64,000 nucleotides of DNA from Mesorhizobium amorphae (GCF_014843845.1 NZ_JHQS01000017.1:248001-312000); one strand, 5' to 3'; positions 39,235-50,224 are shown, counted from the first letter of the stretch. Notes: generated by a model not told the origin, from the letters alone. Program-made: numbers and translations.

Positions 39235-39432
39235 TCAGGTCCCGGCAGCGTAGAAATCGTCGTCGAGACGCTTTTCCAGTTCAACGAGATCGGCCGGCAG
39301 CGGCAGGCCCATGGCGCGCAACTCCCTCAGCTTTTCGCGCAGCTGCTCCTGTACTTCGTGCTGATCCTCGGGTTGGTTGACCATTTCCTCGAGCAACAGG
39401 CTGATCTGGGCTTTGAGCGATTCCAACGCCAT
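39235..39432 (-). CDS. Small conserved-looking hypothetical protein (65 aa)
   Basis: A soluble helical protein: LKAQISLLLEEMVNQPEDQ, HEVQEQLREKLRELRAMG and VELEKRLDDDF. It is probably a coiled coil. No function is known to me. The ATG at 39432 follows a ribosome binding site (ggagaaaaag). It sits downstream of hrcA on the same strand, separated from it by a copy of a repeat. Confidence 0.7.
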   Translation of the reverse strand: MALESLKAQISLLLEEMVNQPEDQHEVQEQLREKLRELRAMGLPLPADLVELEKRLDDDFYAAGT

Positions 39433-39461
39433 TCTTTTTCTCCTCGGCTGCCTGTTTCTTC

Positions 39462-39565
39462 CAAGGTGTGTTGAGATTCGGGTCAGCACCGCAGTCGAAG
39501 ACGGGCGCGAAGCGACCAACATGGTGGTTTCGACCCGCGTTTGCAGGCCGGCCTCACCTGAATAC
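39462..39565. repeat. Inverted-repeat element 'attcgggt...acctgaat', copy 2
   Basis: It shares both ends with 36941-37075 (ccaaggtgtgttgagattc, and gcgtttgcaggccggc then tcacctgaat). Its middle is shorter and different. It ends 9 bp before the stop codon of hrcA. Confidence 0.7.
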
Positions 39566-39573
39566 CAATTCAC

Positions 39574-40656
39574 CTAGCGCAGCATGCGCGATATCAGCTG
39601 CGCCGTATAGTCGACCATCGGCACTATGCGGGCGTAGTTCAGGCGCGTCGGGCCGATGACGCCGAGTGCACCGACGACGCGGGCGTCCTTGTCGCGGTAG
39701 GGCGCGACGACCAGCGACGAGCCGGACAGCGAAAACAGCTTGTTTTCCGAGCCGATGAAGATGCGCACGCCCGGTCCTTCCTCGGCAAGGTCGAGCAACT
39801 GGACCAGCCCGTCCTGCGTCTCCAAGTCCTCAAACAGATGGCGCAGCAACTCGATGTCGGCCTGGGCGGTGACGTTTTCCAAGAGATTGGCGCGGCCGCG
39901 CACGATGAGGCGCGCCGGCAGGCCGCTGTCGGCGCCGGCCCACACCGCCAGACCCTTCTCGACCAGGTCCTGCGACAGGGTGTCGAGGGCCGCCCTGGTC
40001 TCTTCCTTGATGCGGGCGATCTCGATGCGCGCCTCGGCCAGCGTGCGGCCACGGATATGGGCGTTGAGGAAGTTCGAGGCCTCGTGCAATTGCGAGACGG
40101 TGATGCCGGCGGGCAGATCGACGACGCGGTTCTCGACATCGCCGTTCTGCGACACCAGCACGGCCAGCGCCTTGGTCGGCTCGAGCTGGATGAATTCGAT
40201 GTGCTTGAGCGCCACCTCGTTCTTGGCGGCGAGCACCAGACCGGCGCCGCGCGACATGCCCGACAGCATCTGGCTGGCCTCGGTCAGCATATGCTCCAGC
40301 GTCGCGCCCGAGCCGGAGGCGCGCACCTGCGCCTCGATGATGCGGCGCTCCTCATCGGAAAGGTCGCCAAGCTCCATGAAGGCGTCGACGAAGAAGCGCA
40401 GGCCGGTCTGGGTCGGCAAGCGGCCGGCCGAGATATGCGGCGCATAGATCAGGCCGAGATGTTCGAGGTCGCTCATCACGTTGCGGATGGTGGCCGGCGA
40501 CAGCGACGACGGCAGGATGCGTGACAGGCTGCGCGAACCAACCGGCTCGCCATCCCTGAGATAGGAATCGACGATGCGCCGAAAAATGTCGCGCGAACGC
40601 ATATCCAGTGACTGGAGCACCGGCGACTGCGACGCGGGATCGACTGCCTTGGTCAT
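39574..40656 (-). CDS. hrcA: Heat-inducible transcription repressor HrcA
   Basis: A 360-aa repressor that binds CIRCE operators in front of groESL and similar genes. The N-terminal winged helix ([38 protein letters not shown]) and [20 protein letters not shown] are family hallmarks; the C-terminal GAF-like domain ends [21 protein letters not shown]. No CIRCE element was seen in its own upstream region. It is divergent from rph, the usual arrangement in Rhizobiales. The start is [10 protein letters not shown] at 40656. Confidence 0.96.
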   Translation of the reverse strand: MTKAVDPASQSPVLQSLDMRSRDIFRRIVDSYLRDGEPVGSRSLSRILPSSLSPATIRNVMSDLEHLGLIYAPHISAGRLPTQTGLRFFVDAFMELGDLSDEERRIIEAQVRASGSGATLEHMLTEASQMLSGMSRGAGLVLAAKNEVALKHIEFIQLEPTKALAVLVSQNGDVENRVVDLPAGITVSQLHEASNFLNAHIRGRTLAEARIEIARIKEETRAALDTLSQDLVEKGLAVWAGADSGLPARLIVRGRANLLENVTAQADIELLRHLFEDLETQDGLVQLLDLAEEGPGVRIFIGSENKLFSLSGSSLVVAPYRDKDARVVGALGVIGPTRLNYARIVPMVDYTAQLISRMLR

Positions 40657-40790
40657 TCGGGCCAAAAACCTCCGGTTCAAATATAGACTTAGGCCGTGCC
40701 CGCGCAACCCGGTCCATTTTCCTTTGCGCCATGGGCCGCATGCGTCTACAAGCCGCCCACGATTCCGGAAACCAGAAGAAAGAGGCCTGA

Positions 40791-41507
40791 ATGCGCCCCT
40801 CCAAACGCCAAGCCGACGAAATGCGCGCCATCTCCTTCGAGCGCGGCGTCTCCAAACATGCCGAAGGCTCGTGCCTGGTGAAGTTCGGCGACACGCACGT
40901 CCTGTGCACGGCGAGCCTGGAGGAAAAGGTGCCGGCCTGGATGCGCAATTCCGGCAAGGGCTGGGTGACGGCGGAATACGGCATGCTGCCGCGTTCCACC
41001 GGCGAGCGTATGCGCCGCGAGGCTTCCGCCGGCAAGCAAGGCGGCCGCACGCTGGAAATCCAGCGGCTGATCGGCCGTTCCTTGCGCGCCGTGGTCGATT
41101 TGCAGGCGCTGGGCGAGCAGCAGATCACCGTCGATTGCGACGTGATCCAGGCCGATGGCGGCACCCGCACCGCCTCGATCACCGGCGGCTGGGTGGCGCT
41201 TTACGACTGCCTGCGCTGGATGGAAGCGCGGCAGATGGCCAGCGTCGCCAAGGTGCTGAAGGACCATGTCGCGGCGATTTCCTGCGGCATCCATGACGGC
41301 CAGCCGGTCATCGACCTCGACTATATCGAGGATTCTTCCGCCGGCACCGACGCCAATTTCGTCATGACCGGCAAGGGCGGCATCGTCGAGATCCAGGGCA
41401 CGGCCGAGGGGGAGCCCTTTTCCGAGGACCAGTTCGCGGCATTGATGGGCCTGGCCAAGAAAGGCATCCAACGCCTGGTCAGCCTGCAGCAGATGGCGGT
41501 CGTATAG
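40791..41507 (+). CDS. rph: Ribonuclease PH
   Basis: A 238-aa phosphorolytic exonuclease that trims the 3' ends of tRNA precursors. It starts [19 protein letters not shown] and has [17 protein letters not shown], the substrate-binding block [16 protein letters not shown] and [19 protein letters not shown]. Full length. First gene of a tight forward cluster with a VOC protein, rdgB and hemW. Confidence 0.97.
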   Translation: MRPSKRQADEMRAISFERGVSKHAEGSCLVKFGDTHVLCTASLEEKVPAWMRNSGKGWVTAEYGMLPRSTGERMRREASAGKQGGRTLEIQRLIGRSLRAVVDLQALGEQQITVDCDVIQADGGTRTASITGGWVALYDCLRWMEARQMASVAKVLKDHVAAISCGIHDGQPVIDLDYIEDSSAGTDANFVMTGKGGIVEIQGTAEGEPFSEDQFAALMGLAKKGIQRLVSLQQMAVV

Positions 41508-41514
41508 GCTTTCC

Positions 41515-41925
41515 ATGAGACCTTCCGCCATCCTCGAATCGGCCCTCTACGTCACCGATCTGGCTGTCGCGGAAGCATTTTACGCCGACGTGCTTGGGCT
41601 CGAGGTGCTCGGCAAGGTCGAGGGCAGGCACGTCTTCTTCCGCTGCGGCGATGGCGTGCTGCTCCTCTTCAACGCCGAGGCGACGAAAGTGCCGCCGGCG
41701 CCCGATGCGAGACTAAAAGTGCCGCCGCACGGCACGGTCGGCGATGGCCATCTCTGCTTTACGGCAAGCGCCGACGAGATTGCCCAATGGCGCGAGCATC
41801 TGGCAGCGAAAAAAATCGCCATCGAAAGCGAGTTCGAATGGCCGCAGGGTGGGCGTTCGATCTATATACGCGACCCCTCCGGCAATTCGATCGAATTCGC
41901 CGAGCCAAGGATCTGGGGCCTCTGA
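41515..41925 (+). CDS. VOC family (glyoxalase/bleomycin-resistance fold) protein
   Basis: A 136-aa metal-binding VOC protein. It starts [27 protein letters not shown] and ends [15 protein letters not shown], with the conserved His (GDGHLCFTA) and Glu as likely metal ligands. The substrate is unknown. It starts 7 bp after rph and its TGA overlaps the rdgB ATG by one base. Confidence 0.9.
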   Translation: MRPSAILESALYVTDLAVAEAFYADVLGLEVLGKVEGRHVFFRCGDGVLLLFNAEATKVPPAPDARLKVPPHGTVGDGHLCFTASADEIAQWREHLAAKKIAIESEFEWPQGGRSIYIRDPSGNSIEFAEPRIWGL

Positions 41926-42587
41926 TGCATCAGCCAACTTTTCACTCCCTTGAGGGACAAAAGATCGTCGTCGCCAGCCACAATGAAGGCAAGCTGCGCG
42001 AATTCTCCGACCTGATGGCGTCGTTCGGCTTCGAGGCGAAGTCGGCCAAGGAGTATGGCCTGTCGGAACCGGACGAGACCGGCACCACCTTCGAGGAGAA
42101 CGCCTACATCAAGGCCTTTGCCGCCGCCAAGGCGACCGGACTGCCGGCGCTGTCGGACGATTCGGGCCTCTGCGTCGATGCGCTCGACGGCGCGCCTGGT
42201 GTCTACACCGCCAACTGGGCCGAAACCCCGGACGGTTCGCGCGATTTCGGCATGGCCATGCAGCGCACGGAAGTGGCGCTGCAGGAAGTCGGCGCGGTCG
42301 ATCCAGCACAGCGCAGAGGCCGCTTCGTCGCCGTCATCTGCCTGGCCTTTCCCGACGGCGATGCCGAATATTTTCGCGGCGAGGCCGAAGGCACGCTGGT
42401 GTGGCCGCCGCGCGGCACGCTCGGCTTCGGCTACGACCCGGTGTTTTTGCCGAACGGTTTCGAAAAGACCTTTGGCGAGATGACGGCGCAAGAGAAACAT
42501 GGCTGGAAGCCCGGCCAGCCGACGGCGCTGTCGCACCGTGCCCGCGCCTTCCAGAAGTTTGCGCGCGCCAGGCTTGGTTCGCAATGA
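41925..42587 (+). CDS. rdgB: XTP/dITP pyrophosphatase (house-cleaning NTPase)
   Basis: A 220-aa enzyme that hydrolyses dITP, XTP and ITP to monophosphates, keeping damaged purines out of DNA. Family blocks: [13 protein letters not shown] (nucleotide site), [36 protein letters not shown] and [11 protein letters not shown]. The ATG at 41925 overlaps the previous stop (TGATG). Linked to rph as in many Rhizobiales. Confidence 0.96.
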   Translation: MHQPTFHSLEGQKIVVASHNEGKLREFSDLMASFGFEAKSAKEYGLSEPDETGTTFEENAYIKAFAAAKATGLPALSDDSGLCVDALDGAPGVYTANWAETPDGSRDFGMAMQRTEVALQEVGAVDPAQRRGRFVAVICLAFPDGDAEYFRGEAEGTLVWPPRGTLGFGYDPVFLPNGFEKTFGEMTAQEKHGWKPGQPTALSHRARAFQKFARARLGSQ

Positions 42588-42597
42588 TGGGCACGGC

Positions 42598-43776
42598 ATG
42601 ATTGGGCACGGCACGACCATGCAGCTCGACCGCAGCCCCGGCTTCGGTGTCTACATCCATTGGCCGTTTTGCGCGGCGAAGTGCCCCTATTGCGACTTCA
42701 ACAGCCATGTCCGCCACCAGCCGGTCGACCAGGAGCGTTTTGCCCGCGCCTTCGAGACCGAGCTGGCGACGATGCGCGCCCGCACCGGGCCGCGCGAGGT
42801 GACCAGCATTTTTCTCGGCGGCGGCACACCGTCGCTGATGAAGCCGGAAACCGTGGCGACGGTGCTCGACGCGGTGGCGATGAACTGGACAGTGCCTGAA
42901 GGCATCGAGGTGACGCTGGAAGCCAATCCATCATCGGTCGAGGCGGAGCGCTTTCGCGGCTATCGCGCGGCCGGCGTCAACCGGGTGTCGCTCGGCGTGC
43001 AGGCGCTGAACGACAAGGATTTGCGTTTCCTTGGCCGGTTGCACAATGTCGACGAGGCGCTGCACGCCATCGGGCTCGCGCGGGAAATATTTCCCCGCCT
43101 CTCGTTCGACCTGATCTATGCGCGGCCGGGCCAAACGCCGGACGCGTGGCAGGCGGAGCTTGAACAGGCAATCGGCCATGCCGCCGACCATCTGTCGCTC
43201 TACCAGCTCACCATCGAGGAAGGCACGCCCTTCCATGCGCTGCATGCGGCGAAGAAATTCGCCATTCCGGACAACGACCACGCCGCCGACCTGTACGCGC
43301 TGACGCAGGAGGTGACATTGGCGCATGGCTTGCCGGCCTACGAGATTTCCAACCACGCCAGGCCGGGCGCCGAAAGCCGGCACAACCTGACCTACTGGCG
43401 CTATGGCGAATATGTCGGCGTCGGCCCCGGCGCGCATGGCCGCTTCGTCGAGCACGGCCACCGCGTGGTGACGATCGCCGAGCGGATGCCGGAGACCTGG
43501 GCCAATCTGGTCGAAGCCAAGGGCCATGGCGTTACCGGCGGTGAGATCCTGACGCGCTCGGAAGAGGCCGACGAGTTCCTGCTGATGGGGCTGCGGCTGG
43601 CCGAGGGCATCGACCTTTCCCGCTACGAGGCATTCTCCGGCCGTGGCCTGTCGAGCGCGCGGTTGTCGGTGCTGCAGGGCGAAGGACTGGTGGCGCCGAT
43701 CGGCAATGCCCGCCTGCGCGCCACGCCGGCCGGCATGATCGTGCTCGACGCCGTGGTGGCGGACCTGGCGCGGTAA
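42598..43776 (+). CDS. hemW: HemW-like radical SAM protein (coproporphyrinogen oxidase family)
   Basis: A 392-aa radical SAM protein with the [4Fe-4S] motif CAAKCPYC (Cys25, 29 and 32) preceded by FGVYIHWPF, then FLGGGTPSLM and SLGVQALNDKDL. HemW is now seen as a heme chaperone rather than a true oxidase. The C-terminal HemN domain is present. The start could be the ATG at 42598 or at 42619; neither has a clear ribosome binding site. Confidence 0.92.
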   Translation: MIGHGTTMQLDRSPGFGVYIHWPFCAAKCPYCDFNSHVRHQPVDQERFARAFETELATMRARTGPREVTSIFLGGGTPSLMKPETVATVLDAVAMNWTVPEGIEVTLEANPSSVEAERFRGYRAAGVNRVSLGVQALNDKDLRFLGRLHNVDEALHAIGLAREIFPRLSFDLIYARPGQTPDAWQAELEQAIGHAADHLSLYQLTIEEGTPFHALHAAKKFAIPDNDHAADLYALTQEVTLAHGLPAYEISNHARPGAESRHNLTYWRYGEYVGVGPGAHGRFVEHGHRVVTIAERMPETWANLVEAKGHGVTGGEILTRSEEADEFLLMGLRLAEGIDLSRYEAFSGRGLSSARLSVLQGEGLVAPIGNARLRATPAGMIVLDAVVADLAR

Positions 43777-43780
43777 ACCG

Positions 43781-44104
43781 TTGAAGAACGTCCTCTTCGT
43801 CTGCAGCCAGAACCGCTTGCGCAGCCCGACGGCGGAGCAGGTCTTTTCAACGCGCCGGGATATCGAGGTCGCATCGGCTGGAACAAACCATGATGCCGAC
43901 ACGCCGCTGACGCACGAACTGGTGGCGTGGGCCGACATCATCTTCGTCATGGAAAAGGCGCACCGCACCAAGCTGCAGAAGAAGTTCAAGGCGAGCCTGA
44001 AGAAGGCCCGGGTCATCTGCCTCGATATACCTGACAACTATGAATTCATGGATCTGGAGCTGACTGTCCTTCTGAAGGCACGCGTTTCGCGCTATCTCGG
44101 TTGA
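43781..44104 (+). CDS. Low-molecular-weight protein tyrosine phosphatase-like protein
   Basis: A 107-aa protein starting MKNVLFVCSQNRLRSPTAE, with the phosphatase loop Cys8-x5-Arg14-Ser15. The general acid region appears as LDIPDNYEF. It is shorter than classic LMW-PTPs (about 150 aa), matching a small bacterial subfamily. A TTG start at 43781, four bases after hemW, is required because no ATG or GTG precedes the motif. Confidence 0.85.
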   Translation: MKNVLFVCSQNRLRSPTAEQVFSTRRDIEVASAGTNHDADTPLTHELVAWADIIFVMEKAHRTKLQKKFKASLKKARVICLDIPDNYEFMDLELTVLLKARVSRYLG

Positions 44105-44129
44105 GACCCCCACTCGCGAGGCCACCCAA

Positions 44130-44567
44130 ATGAACCTGACCGTATCTTCCTGGCAATTCTGGGCGCTGCTGTCGGCGGCGTTCGCGGCGCTGACGGCGAT
44201 CTTCGCCAAGGTCGGCATCGAGAACATCAATTCCGACTTCGCGACCTTCATCCGGACGGTCATTATTCTGGTCGTGCTCGCGGCCATTCTCGCCGCCAGC
44301 GGCCAGTTCCAGCCGCTGGGCTCGATCTCCGGAAAGACCTGGCTTTTCCTCGGCCTATCCGGCCTGGCCACCGGCGCGTCGTGGCTGTGCTACTTCCGCG
44401 CCCTGAAACTCGGCAATGCGGCGCAGGTGGCGCCGATCGACAAGCTAAGCGTCGTGCTTGTGGCGGTGTTTGGCGCGGTCTTTCTCGGCGAGCGCCTCTC
44501 CGGAGCGAACTGGCTTGGCGTCGCTCTTATCGCGGCGGGCGCGGTGCTGGTCGCCTATCGGGTGTGA
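44130..44567 (+). CDS. EamA/DMT family transporter (single-domain)
   Basis: A 145-aa membrane protein with five helices: one EamA domain (AALTAIFAKVGIENINSDFATFIRT, ATGASWLCYFRALKLGNAAQVAPIDKLSVV, GERLSGANWLGVALIAAGAVLVAY). Classic family members have two such domains, so this one likely works as a dimer. The substrate is unknown. Confidence 0.92.
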   Translation: MNLTVSSWQFWALLSAAFAALTAIFAKVGIENINSDFATFIRTVIILVVLAAILAASGQFQPLGSISGKTWLFLGLSGLATGASWLCYFRALKLGNAAQVAPIDKLSVVLVAVFGAVFLGERLSGANWLGVALIAAGAVLVAYRV

Positions 44568-44640
44568 TGGAACGCCTTCTCTGGCGCTTTTCGTTTCAAG
44601 ACGGGTGATGAAGATATCGAAGCGATTGGGCATCGTCCGG

Positions 44641-44856
44641 TCAGTGCTCCGCCGTGCTGTCGGTTTCGGTCTCGATCTTGGTTCTCGGCTCGGCCAGCAG
44701 GCGGCGCAAAAGCCGCTGCCTGGCTTCCGCGCTATTGGCCGCGCTATCGGCGTCGTTTTGAGCTTTGACCGGCTGCCTTTTGTCCCGCCGCGCGGCAAAG
44801 CGCTTGCGCCCGGCATAGTAGGGCTCGAAAGCGTCCTGTATCTTCAGGCTGTCCAT
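44641..44856 (-). CDS. Small basic hypothetical protein (71 aa)
   Basis: MDSLKIQDAFEPYYAGRKRFAARRDKRQ at the start, then a charged helical region (EARQRLLRRLLAEPRTKIE). No known domain. A very strong ribosome binding site (gggaggaggac) precedes the ATG at 44856, supporting translation. It is divergent from rsmI. Confidence 0.65.
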   Translation of the reverse strand: MDSLKIQDAFEPYYAGRKRFAARRDKRQPVKAQNDADSAANSAEARQRLLRRLLAEPRTKIETETDSTAEH

Positions 44857-45012
44857 CCTGTCCTCCTCCCGAGTCTCAGGGACAAAATTCGCGGCGCTTG
44901 GTTTCGTTCCGCACTGTGGCAAAGGCATGGCGGCCGCATTACATCTGGGTCACGTTTTGCAACCGGGCGTGCGCCGTGCCAAACAGGACCAGATGCACGC
45001 AAGAGGGCACCG

Positions 45013-45921
45013 GTGACCGGCGACAAACGCAGCTATGTGATCGGGCAGACCGAGATACCGGCGCGGCCGCTCGAGCCGGCGCTTTATCTCGTGGCGACGC
45101 CGATCGGCAATCTTGCCGACATCACGCTGCGCGCGCTGGAGACACTGGCCGCCGCCGACATCGTCGCCTGCGAGGACACGCGGGTGTCGCGCGTGCTGCT
45201 CGACCGCTACGGCATCCGCCGCCGCACCACCGCCTATCACGAGCACAATGCCGGCGAAGCCGGACCGAAGCTGATCGCGGCGCTCGAAGCCGGGCAGAGC
45301 GTGGCGCTGATCTCGGACGCCGGCACGCCGCTGATCTCCGACCCTGGCTACCGGCTGGTCGGCGAGGCGCTGGACCACGGCCTTCGCGTCGTGCCGATCC
45401 CCGGGCCGTCGGCGGCACTCGCCGCGCTGACGGCATCCGGCCTGCCTTCCGACGCCTTCCTGTTCGCAGGCTTCTTGCCGGTGAAGACCGGGCAGCGGCT
45501 GACGCGGCTGGAGGCGCTTAAAGCCGTTCCGGCGACGCTGATCTTCTTCGAATCGCCGCGTCGGCTGGCCGAGACGCTCGGCGCGATGGTTGAGGCTCTG
45601 GGCAGCGCCCGCAAGGCGGCGATCGGCCGCGAGCTGACCAAGACTTTCGAGGAGATGCGGACCGGCACGCTGCAGGTTCTCGCCGACCACTACGCGGCGG
45701 CCGACACGCCGAAGGGCGAAATCGTCATCTGCGTCGGCCCCGCCGAGGCCAGGGCCGACCAGCCTGAAGACATCGACCGGCTGCTTTTGTCCCTCGCCGC
45801 CGAAATGCCGGCCTCGAAGGCGGCGGCGGAAGCGGCGAAGATGACCGGTGGCCAGAAGCAGGCACTTTACCGGCGGCTGCTCGAGCTCAGGGATGCCGGT
45901 GGAGGCGAGGGTGGCGACTAA
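45013..45921 (+). CDS. rsmI: 16S rRNA (cytidine-2'-O)-methyltransferase RsmI
   Basis: A 302-aa SAM enzyme that methylates C1402 of 16S rRNA. Family blocks: [53 protein letters not shown] and [18 protein letters not shown]. The GTG at 45013 is chosen because the family starts about 20 residues before LVATPIGN; upstream codons are open but not protein-like. It overlaps the yraN-like gene by a few bases. Confidence 0.95.
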   Translation: MTGDKRSYVIGQTEIPARPLEPALYLVATPIGNLADITLRALETLAAADIVACEDTRVSRVLLDRYGIRRRTTAYHEHNAGEAGPKLIAALEAGQSVALISDAGTPLISDPGYRLVGEALDHGLRVVPIPGPSAALAALTASGLPSDAFLFAGFLPVKTGQRLTRLEALKAVPATLIFFESPRRLAETLGAMVEALGSARKAAIGRELTKTFEEMRTGTLQVLADHYAAADTPKGEIVICVGPAEARADQPEDIDRLLLSLAAEMPASKAAAEAAKMTGGQKQALYRRLLELRDAGGGEGGD

Positions 45922-46297
45922 GCGTCAGGCTCTTCACCGCCGACAGGCCTATCGACGCGGCCATCGCAGCGAATGGCTGGCGGCGCTGGCACTGATGGTC
46001 AAAGGCTACCGGATCCTCGCGCGGCGCCATCGCACGAAACTCGGCGAGATCGACCTGATCGCCCGGCGCGGCAATTTGGTGCTGTTCGTCGAGGTCAAGG
46101 CGCGCCGCTCGCTGATGGAGGCGATGGAGGCGATCGCCCACAGTTCGGAGCGCCGCATCGAAGGTGCCGCCGATCTCTGGCTGTCGCGGCAGCCCGACTA
46201 TGGAAAACTGTCGGTGCGTTTCGACATGGTGGCGGTGCTGCCCTGGCGCTGGCCGGTGCATGTCGAGAACGCGTTTTATGGGCGGAATTGGGGGTAA
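45911..46297 (+). CDS. yraN: YraN family (UPF0102) nuclease-like protein
   Basis: A 128-aa protein with a restriction-endonuclease-like fold: [39 protein letters not shown] and [12 protein letters not shown], where Asp, Glu-x-Lys form the PD-(D/E)xK site. Function unknown; it follows rsmI in most Proteobacteria. The GTG at 45911 has GGAGG five bases upstream; an ATG at 45893 is possible and would add six residues. Confidence 0.9.
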   Translation: MATKRQALHRRQAYRRGHRSEWLAALALMVKGYRILARRHRTKLGEIDLIARRGNLVLFVEVKARRSLMEAMEAIAHSSERRIEGAADLWLSRQPDYGKLSVRFDMVAVLPWRWPVHVENAFYGRNWG

Positions 46298-46398
46298 GCC
46301 CGGCCCTTCGCATGGCTCCCTGCCCTTTGGGCGTTCAGTCTCCTTCAAAAGGTCCACTGGACCTTTCGATCCGCCCGAAGGCGGACCGGGCCTTCACC

Positions 46399-46458
46399 GT
46401 TCGTCGCTCGGCCAAGCAATTGGCTTCCCGTCCGCTTCGCGGACCGCTCCTCACCCCC
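46399..46458 (+). repeat. Intergenic repeat shared with 3915-3977
   Basis: Second copy of the ~60-bp element (gttcgtcgctcgg, ccaagcaattggctt, ccgtccgcttcgcggacc, ctcaccccc). Its last bases (tcaccccc) include the stop codon of the convergent uppP gene. It sits in a 150-bp gap with two further small hairpins. Confidence 0.7.
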
Positions 46459-47257
46459 AGATCATCAGCGCCACCAGCCCGACGCCGCCGATCACCAGCC
46501 GCCACCAGCCGAACAGCGAATAGCCGTTGCGCGAGACGTAACCGAGCAGGAAGCGGACGACGAGCAGCGCGGTGATGAAGGCGGCAATGAAGCCGAAGGC
46601 GATGATCGGCAGGTCGGCGCTGCTCAGCACATTGCGGTTCTTGAACAGGTCGAAGGCGAAGGCACCGACCATGGTCGGGATGGCGAGGAAGAAGGAGAAT
46701 TCCGCCGCCGCCCGCTTGTCGACGCCGAGAAGCAGTGCGCCGACGATGGTCGAGCCCGAGCGCGAGGTGCCGGGAATCAGCGACAGGCACTGGAACAGGC
46801 CGATCTGCAGATAGAGCCGGGTCGGAAAGCGCTCGACGTCACGGTAGACGGGCTTGAGGTTCATGCGGTCGACCGTCAGCAGCACGACGCCGCCGATGAT
46901 CAGCATGATGCAGATCAGCCGTGGCGATTCGAACAGGATGGTCTTGATGAAATCATGCGCCAGCGCGCCGAGGATCGCCGCGGGCAGGAAGGCGATGAGG
47001 ATGCCGATGACGAAATGCCGCGTCAGCCGGTCATGCGGCAGGTCGAGCAGCATTTGCCACAGACGGCGGAAATAGACGCTGAGGATCGCCAGGATGGCGC
47101 CGAGCTGGATCAGGATCTCGAAGGCCTTGCCGGTCGAGTGGAAGCCGAGAAAATGGCCGGCGAGCAGGATATGGCCGGTCGAGGAGACCGGTATGAACTC
47201 GGTCAGGCCCTCCAGCAGACCGAGCAGCAGGGCTTCGACGATGGTCTGGCTTTCCAT
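46451..47257 (-). CDS. uppP: Undecaprenyl-diphosphatase UppP (BacA)
   Basis: A 268-aa inner membrane enzyme that recycles undecaprenyl diphosphate for cell-wall synthesis. Both catalytic signatures are present: [19 protein letters not shown] near the N-terminus and [19 protein letters not shown] in the second half. Full length. Convergent with yraN; its stop codon lies in an intergenic repeat. Confidence 0.96.
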   Translation of the reverse strand: MESQTIVEALLLGLLEGLTEFIPVSSTGHILLAGHFLGFHSTGKAFEILIQLGAILAILSVYFRRLWQMLLDLPHDRLTRHFVIGILIAFLPAAILGALAHDFIKTILFESPRLICIMLIIGGVVLLTVDRMNLKPVYRDVERFPTRLYLQIGLFQCLSLIPGTSRSGSTIVGALLLGVDKRAAAEFSFFLAIPTMVGAFAFDLFKNRNVLSSADLPIIAFGFIAAFITALLVVRFLLGYVSRNGYSLFGWWRLVIGGVGLVALMIWG

Positions 47258-47418
47258 GGCAACCTCGGGATTTGCGTGCGGGCTTGGGAGAAGGGCTTGC
47301 TTGTCATGGCGCGGAAGTCCCCCTATAGGTCGCAGCACCCTGACGGCCCGCTTTGCGGGCGGCCAAGACTTACCGGCGCGGCCGGCGATTCGCCAGTGCG
47401 CCTTATTATCGCGGGACC

Positions 47419-48111
47419 ATGCTGACGCTCTTCCACCATCCGATGTTCGCCACCTGCCGGTTCGTCCGCCTCGCCTTTGGCGAATATGGCGAGGAGCTGG
47501 CGCTGATCGAGGAAAAGCCGTGGACGCGGCGCAAGGAGTTTCTGGCGCTGAACCCAGCCGGAACCTTGCCGATCCTGCTTGCCGAAGGCGACGTGCCGAT
47601 CGTCGGCGCGATGGTGATCGCCGAATATCTCGACGAGACGCGCGGCGTGCTGAAGCGCGACAAGAGGCTGTTCGCCGAAGACCCGATGGAGCGGGCCGAA
47701 ATCCGCCGGCTGACCGACTGGTATCTCAGCAAGGCCGAAGGCGAGGTGACAAGACACCTGGTGCGCGAGCGCGTGCTGAAGCCGATCATGCCGGAGACGG
47801 CGGGCGGCGGTTCGCCCGATTCGGGCGCGATCCGGGCGGCGCGCGCCAACATCCGTCAGCACATGAAATACACCAACTGGCTGGCCGGCACACGGCACTG
47901 GCTGGCCGGCAACAAGGTGACCTACGCCGACCTCGCGGCGGCGGCGGCGCTGTCGGTGCTCGACTATCTCGGCGAGATCGACTGGCGCGAACACGCCGCG
48001 GCGCGCGAATGGTACACGCGGTTGAAATCGCGGCCGTCGTTCCGGCCGCTTCTGTCCGACCGGGTGCGCGGCCTGTCGCCGGTGTCGCATTATGCGGACC
48101 TCGACTTCTGA
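47419..48111 (+). CDS. Glutathione S-transferase family protein
   Basis: A 230-aa protein with an N-terminal thioredoxin-fold domain ([54 protein letters not shown]) and a helical C-terminal domain ([26 protein letters not shown]). The start is 6 bp after a non-conserved purine stretch. Its 3' end overlaps the queG start by 20 bp, so the two are one transcript. Confidence 0.92.
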   Translation: MLTLFHHPMFATCRFVRLAFGEYGEELALIEEKPWTRRKEFLALNPAGTLPILLAEGDVPIVGAMVIAEYLDETRGVLKRDKRLFAEDPMERAEIRRLTDWYLSKAEGEVTRHLVRERVLKPIMPETAGGGSPDSGAIRAARANIRQHMKYTNWLAGTRHWLAGNKVTYADLAAAAALSVLDYLGEIDWREHAAAREWYTRLKSRPSFRPLLSDRVRGLSPVSHYADLDF

Positions 48112-49252
48112 CGCCGCAAAACTGCGCGCGCTGATCGACCGCGAGGCGCAGCGCGCCGGTTTCGATGCCGTCGCGGTCACCACGCCCGACGCGATCCCCC
48201 TGGCGCCGGCCCGGCTCGCCGAATTCGTCGCCGACGGTTTTCATGGCTCGATGGGCTGGATCGCTGAGACTCTAGAACGCCGGGGCGAACCGGCGGCGCT
48301 GTGGCCCGAGGTGCGCTCGATCATCGTGCTGGCGATGAATTACGGCCCGGACAATGACCCGCGTGCGCTGCAGGCAAGGCGCGACCGCGGCGCGATCTCC
48401 GCCTATGCGCAAAACCGCGACTATCACGAGGTGATGAAGGGCCGGCTGAAGGAGATTGCCGGCAAGATCGTCGCCCGCGCCGGCGGCGACGTGAAAGTGT
48501 TCGTCGATACCGCGCCGGTAATGGAAAAGCCGCTGGCGGAGGCCGCCGGGCTCGGCTGGCAAGGCAAGCACACAAATCTGGTCAGCCGCGAGCACGGCTC
48601 CTGGCTGTTTCTCGGCACCATCTTCACCACCGCCGAGCTTGTGCCCGACACGGCGGAGGACGACCATTGCGGCTCCTGCCGCGCCTGCCTCGACGCCTGC
48701 CCGACCGACGCCTTCCCGGCACCCTACCGGCTCGATGCGCGGCGCTGCATTTCCTACCTCACCATCGAGAACAAGGGGCCGATCCCGCATGAATTCCGCG
48801 AAAAGATCGGCAACCGCATCTATGGTTGCGACGACTGCCTGGCCGCCTGCCCGTGGAACAAGTTCGCCCGCGCCGCCTCCGAGGCGAAGCTTGTCGCCCG
48901 TGCGGATCTGCGCGAGCCGCCGCTTGCAGATCTCTTGCTGCTCGACGACGCTGCTTTTCGCTCGTTCTTCACCGGCTCGCCGATAAAGCGCATCGGCCGA
49001 GACCGCTTTGTCCGCAACGTGCTGATCGCCGCTGGCAATTCCGGCGATGACTCGCTGGCTGGCGCCGTGCGTGACCTGCTCGGCGATGCCTCGCCGCTGG
49101 TGCGGGGCGCTGCCATCTGGGCGCTGTCACGGCTTGTGCCCGAGACCGAGTTCGCCGAACGTGCCGCAGCCGCGGCGCAAACCGAACGCGACGAGGCTGT
49201 GCGCCGCGAATGGCTTCTGGCGCAGTCAAATCCAATCGAGATGCATGCATGA
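48092..49252 (+). CDS. queG: Epoxyqueuosine reductase QueG
   Basis: A 386-aa cobalamin-dependent iron-sulfur enzyme that carries out the last step of tRNA queuosine synthesis. Two [4Fe-4S] motifs are visible: [16 protein letters not shown] and [13 protein letters not shown]. The C-terminal HEAT-like part ([27 protein letters not shown]) is typical. It overlaps the upstream GST gene by 20 bp and the downstream epimerase gene by four bases. Confidence 0.95.
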   Translation: MRTSTSDAAKLRALIDREAQRAGFDAVAVTTPDAIPLAPARLAEFVADGFHGSMGWIAETLERRGEPAALWPEVRSIIVLAMNYGPDNDPRALQARRDRGAISAYAQNRDYHEVMKGRLKEIAGKIVARAGGDVKVFVDTAPVMEKPLAEAAGLGWQGKHTNLVSREHGSWLFLGTIFTTAELVPDTAEDDHCGSCRACLDACPTDAFPAPYRLDARRCISYLTIENKGPIPHEFREKIGNRIYGCDDCLAACPWNKFARAASEAKLVARADLREPPLADLLLLDDAAFRSFFTGSPIKRIGRDRFVRNVLIAAGNSGDDSLAGAVRDLLGDASPLVRGAAIWALSRLVPETEFAERAAAAAQTERDEAVRREWLLAQSNPIEMHA

Positions 49253-50154
49253 CCGGAAAGCATATCCTCATCTTCGGTGCCGGTTATTCCGGCAAGGCTT
49301 TTGCGCGGGCCAACAGCGATACGGCGCTGATTTTCGGCACAACCCGCTCGCCGGAGAAGTTTGAAGCACTCCGCCAAGCCGGCGTCACGCCGTTGCGCTT
49401 CGACGGCGCGCTGACCCCAGAGATCGGTGAGGCGCTGGCGAAAACCACCCATCTCGTGGTCTCCGTAGCCCCGGAGGAAGCCGGCGACCCGGTGCTGAAA
49501 GCCGCGCGCGATGCGATCCTGACGGATATGCCGGCGCTCGAATGGATCGCCTATCTTTCGACCGTCGGCGTCTATGGCGACCATGGCGGCGGCTGGGTGG
49601 ACGAGACCGCCGAATGCCGGCCCGTGTCCAAACGTTCGGTGATGCGGGTGGCCGCCGAGCAGGATTGGCTGGAACTGGGCCGGGAGATCGGCCGGCCGGT
49701 GGCGATCTTACGGCTCTCCGGCATTTACGGCCCCGGCCGCAACGCGCTGGTCAACCTGGCCGACGGCACGGCGCGGCGGCTGGTCAAGCCGGGCCAGGTG
49801 TTCAACCGCATCCATTGCGACGACATTGCCGGCGCGCTCTGGCATCTCATCGACCATAATCTGGGCGGCATCTTCAACGTCACCGACGATCTGCCGGCGC
49901 CGCCGCAGGACGTCGTTGCCTACGCCGCCTCGCTGATGGGCGTCACCCCGCCGCCGGAAATTCCGTTCGAGACCGCCCAACTTTCGCCCATGGCGCGCTC
50001 CTTCTATGGCGAGAACAAGCGCGTCGCCAACGCGGCGATCAAGGCGGCGGGCTACAGCTTCCGCTTTCCCGATTACCGGGTGGCGTTCGACCATATGTGG
50101 GCCGACGGCAACTGGCGCGAGGGCGAGGCGCGCAGCCCGATGAAGCGGTCATGA
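49249..50154 (+). CDS. NAD-dependent epimerase/dehydratase-like SDR protein
   Basis: A 301-aa extended-SDR protein. It has the Rossmann motif [12 protein letters not shown] at the N-terminus, [18 protein letters not shown] and [14 protein letters not shown]; the usual YxxxK catalytic pair is not clear, so it may be a non-redox relative such as YeeZ-type proteins. The ATG at 49249 overlaps the queG stop (ATGA). Confidence 0.85.
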   Translation: MTGKHILIFGAGYSGKAFARANSDTALIFGTTRSPEKFEALRQAGVTPLRFDGALTPEIGEALAKTTHLVVSVAPEEAGDPVLKAARDAILTDMPALEWIAYLSTVGVYGDHGGGWVDETAECRPVSKRSVMRVAAEQDWLELGREIGRPVAILRLSGIYGPGRNALVNLADGTARRLVKPGQVFNRIHCDDIAGALWHLIDHNLGGIFNVTDDLPAPPQDVVAYAASLMGVTPPPEIPFETAQLSPMARSFYGENKRVANAAIKAAGYSFRFPDYRVAFDHMWADGNWREGEARSPMKRS

Positions 50155-50224
50155 TCGAAGCGCAGCACTGGTCGTGGTATGATTCGCCATGGTTCGCGGC
50201 CTGTTGCGGAGGGGATCCGGTTTC

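Noticed and set aside
42584..42597. Alternative start of hemW overlapping the rdgB stop
   Set aside because: The ATG-ATG run at the rdgB stop is not in the hemW frame.
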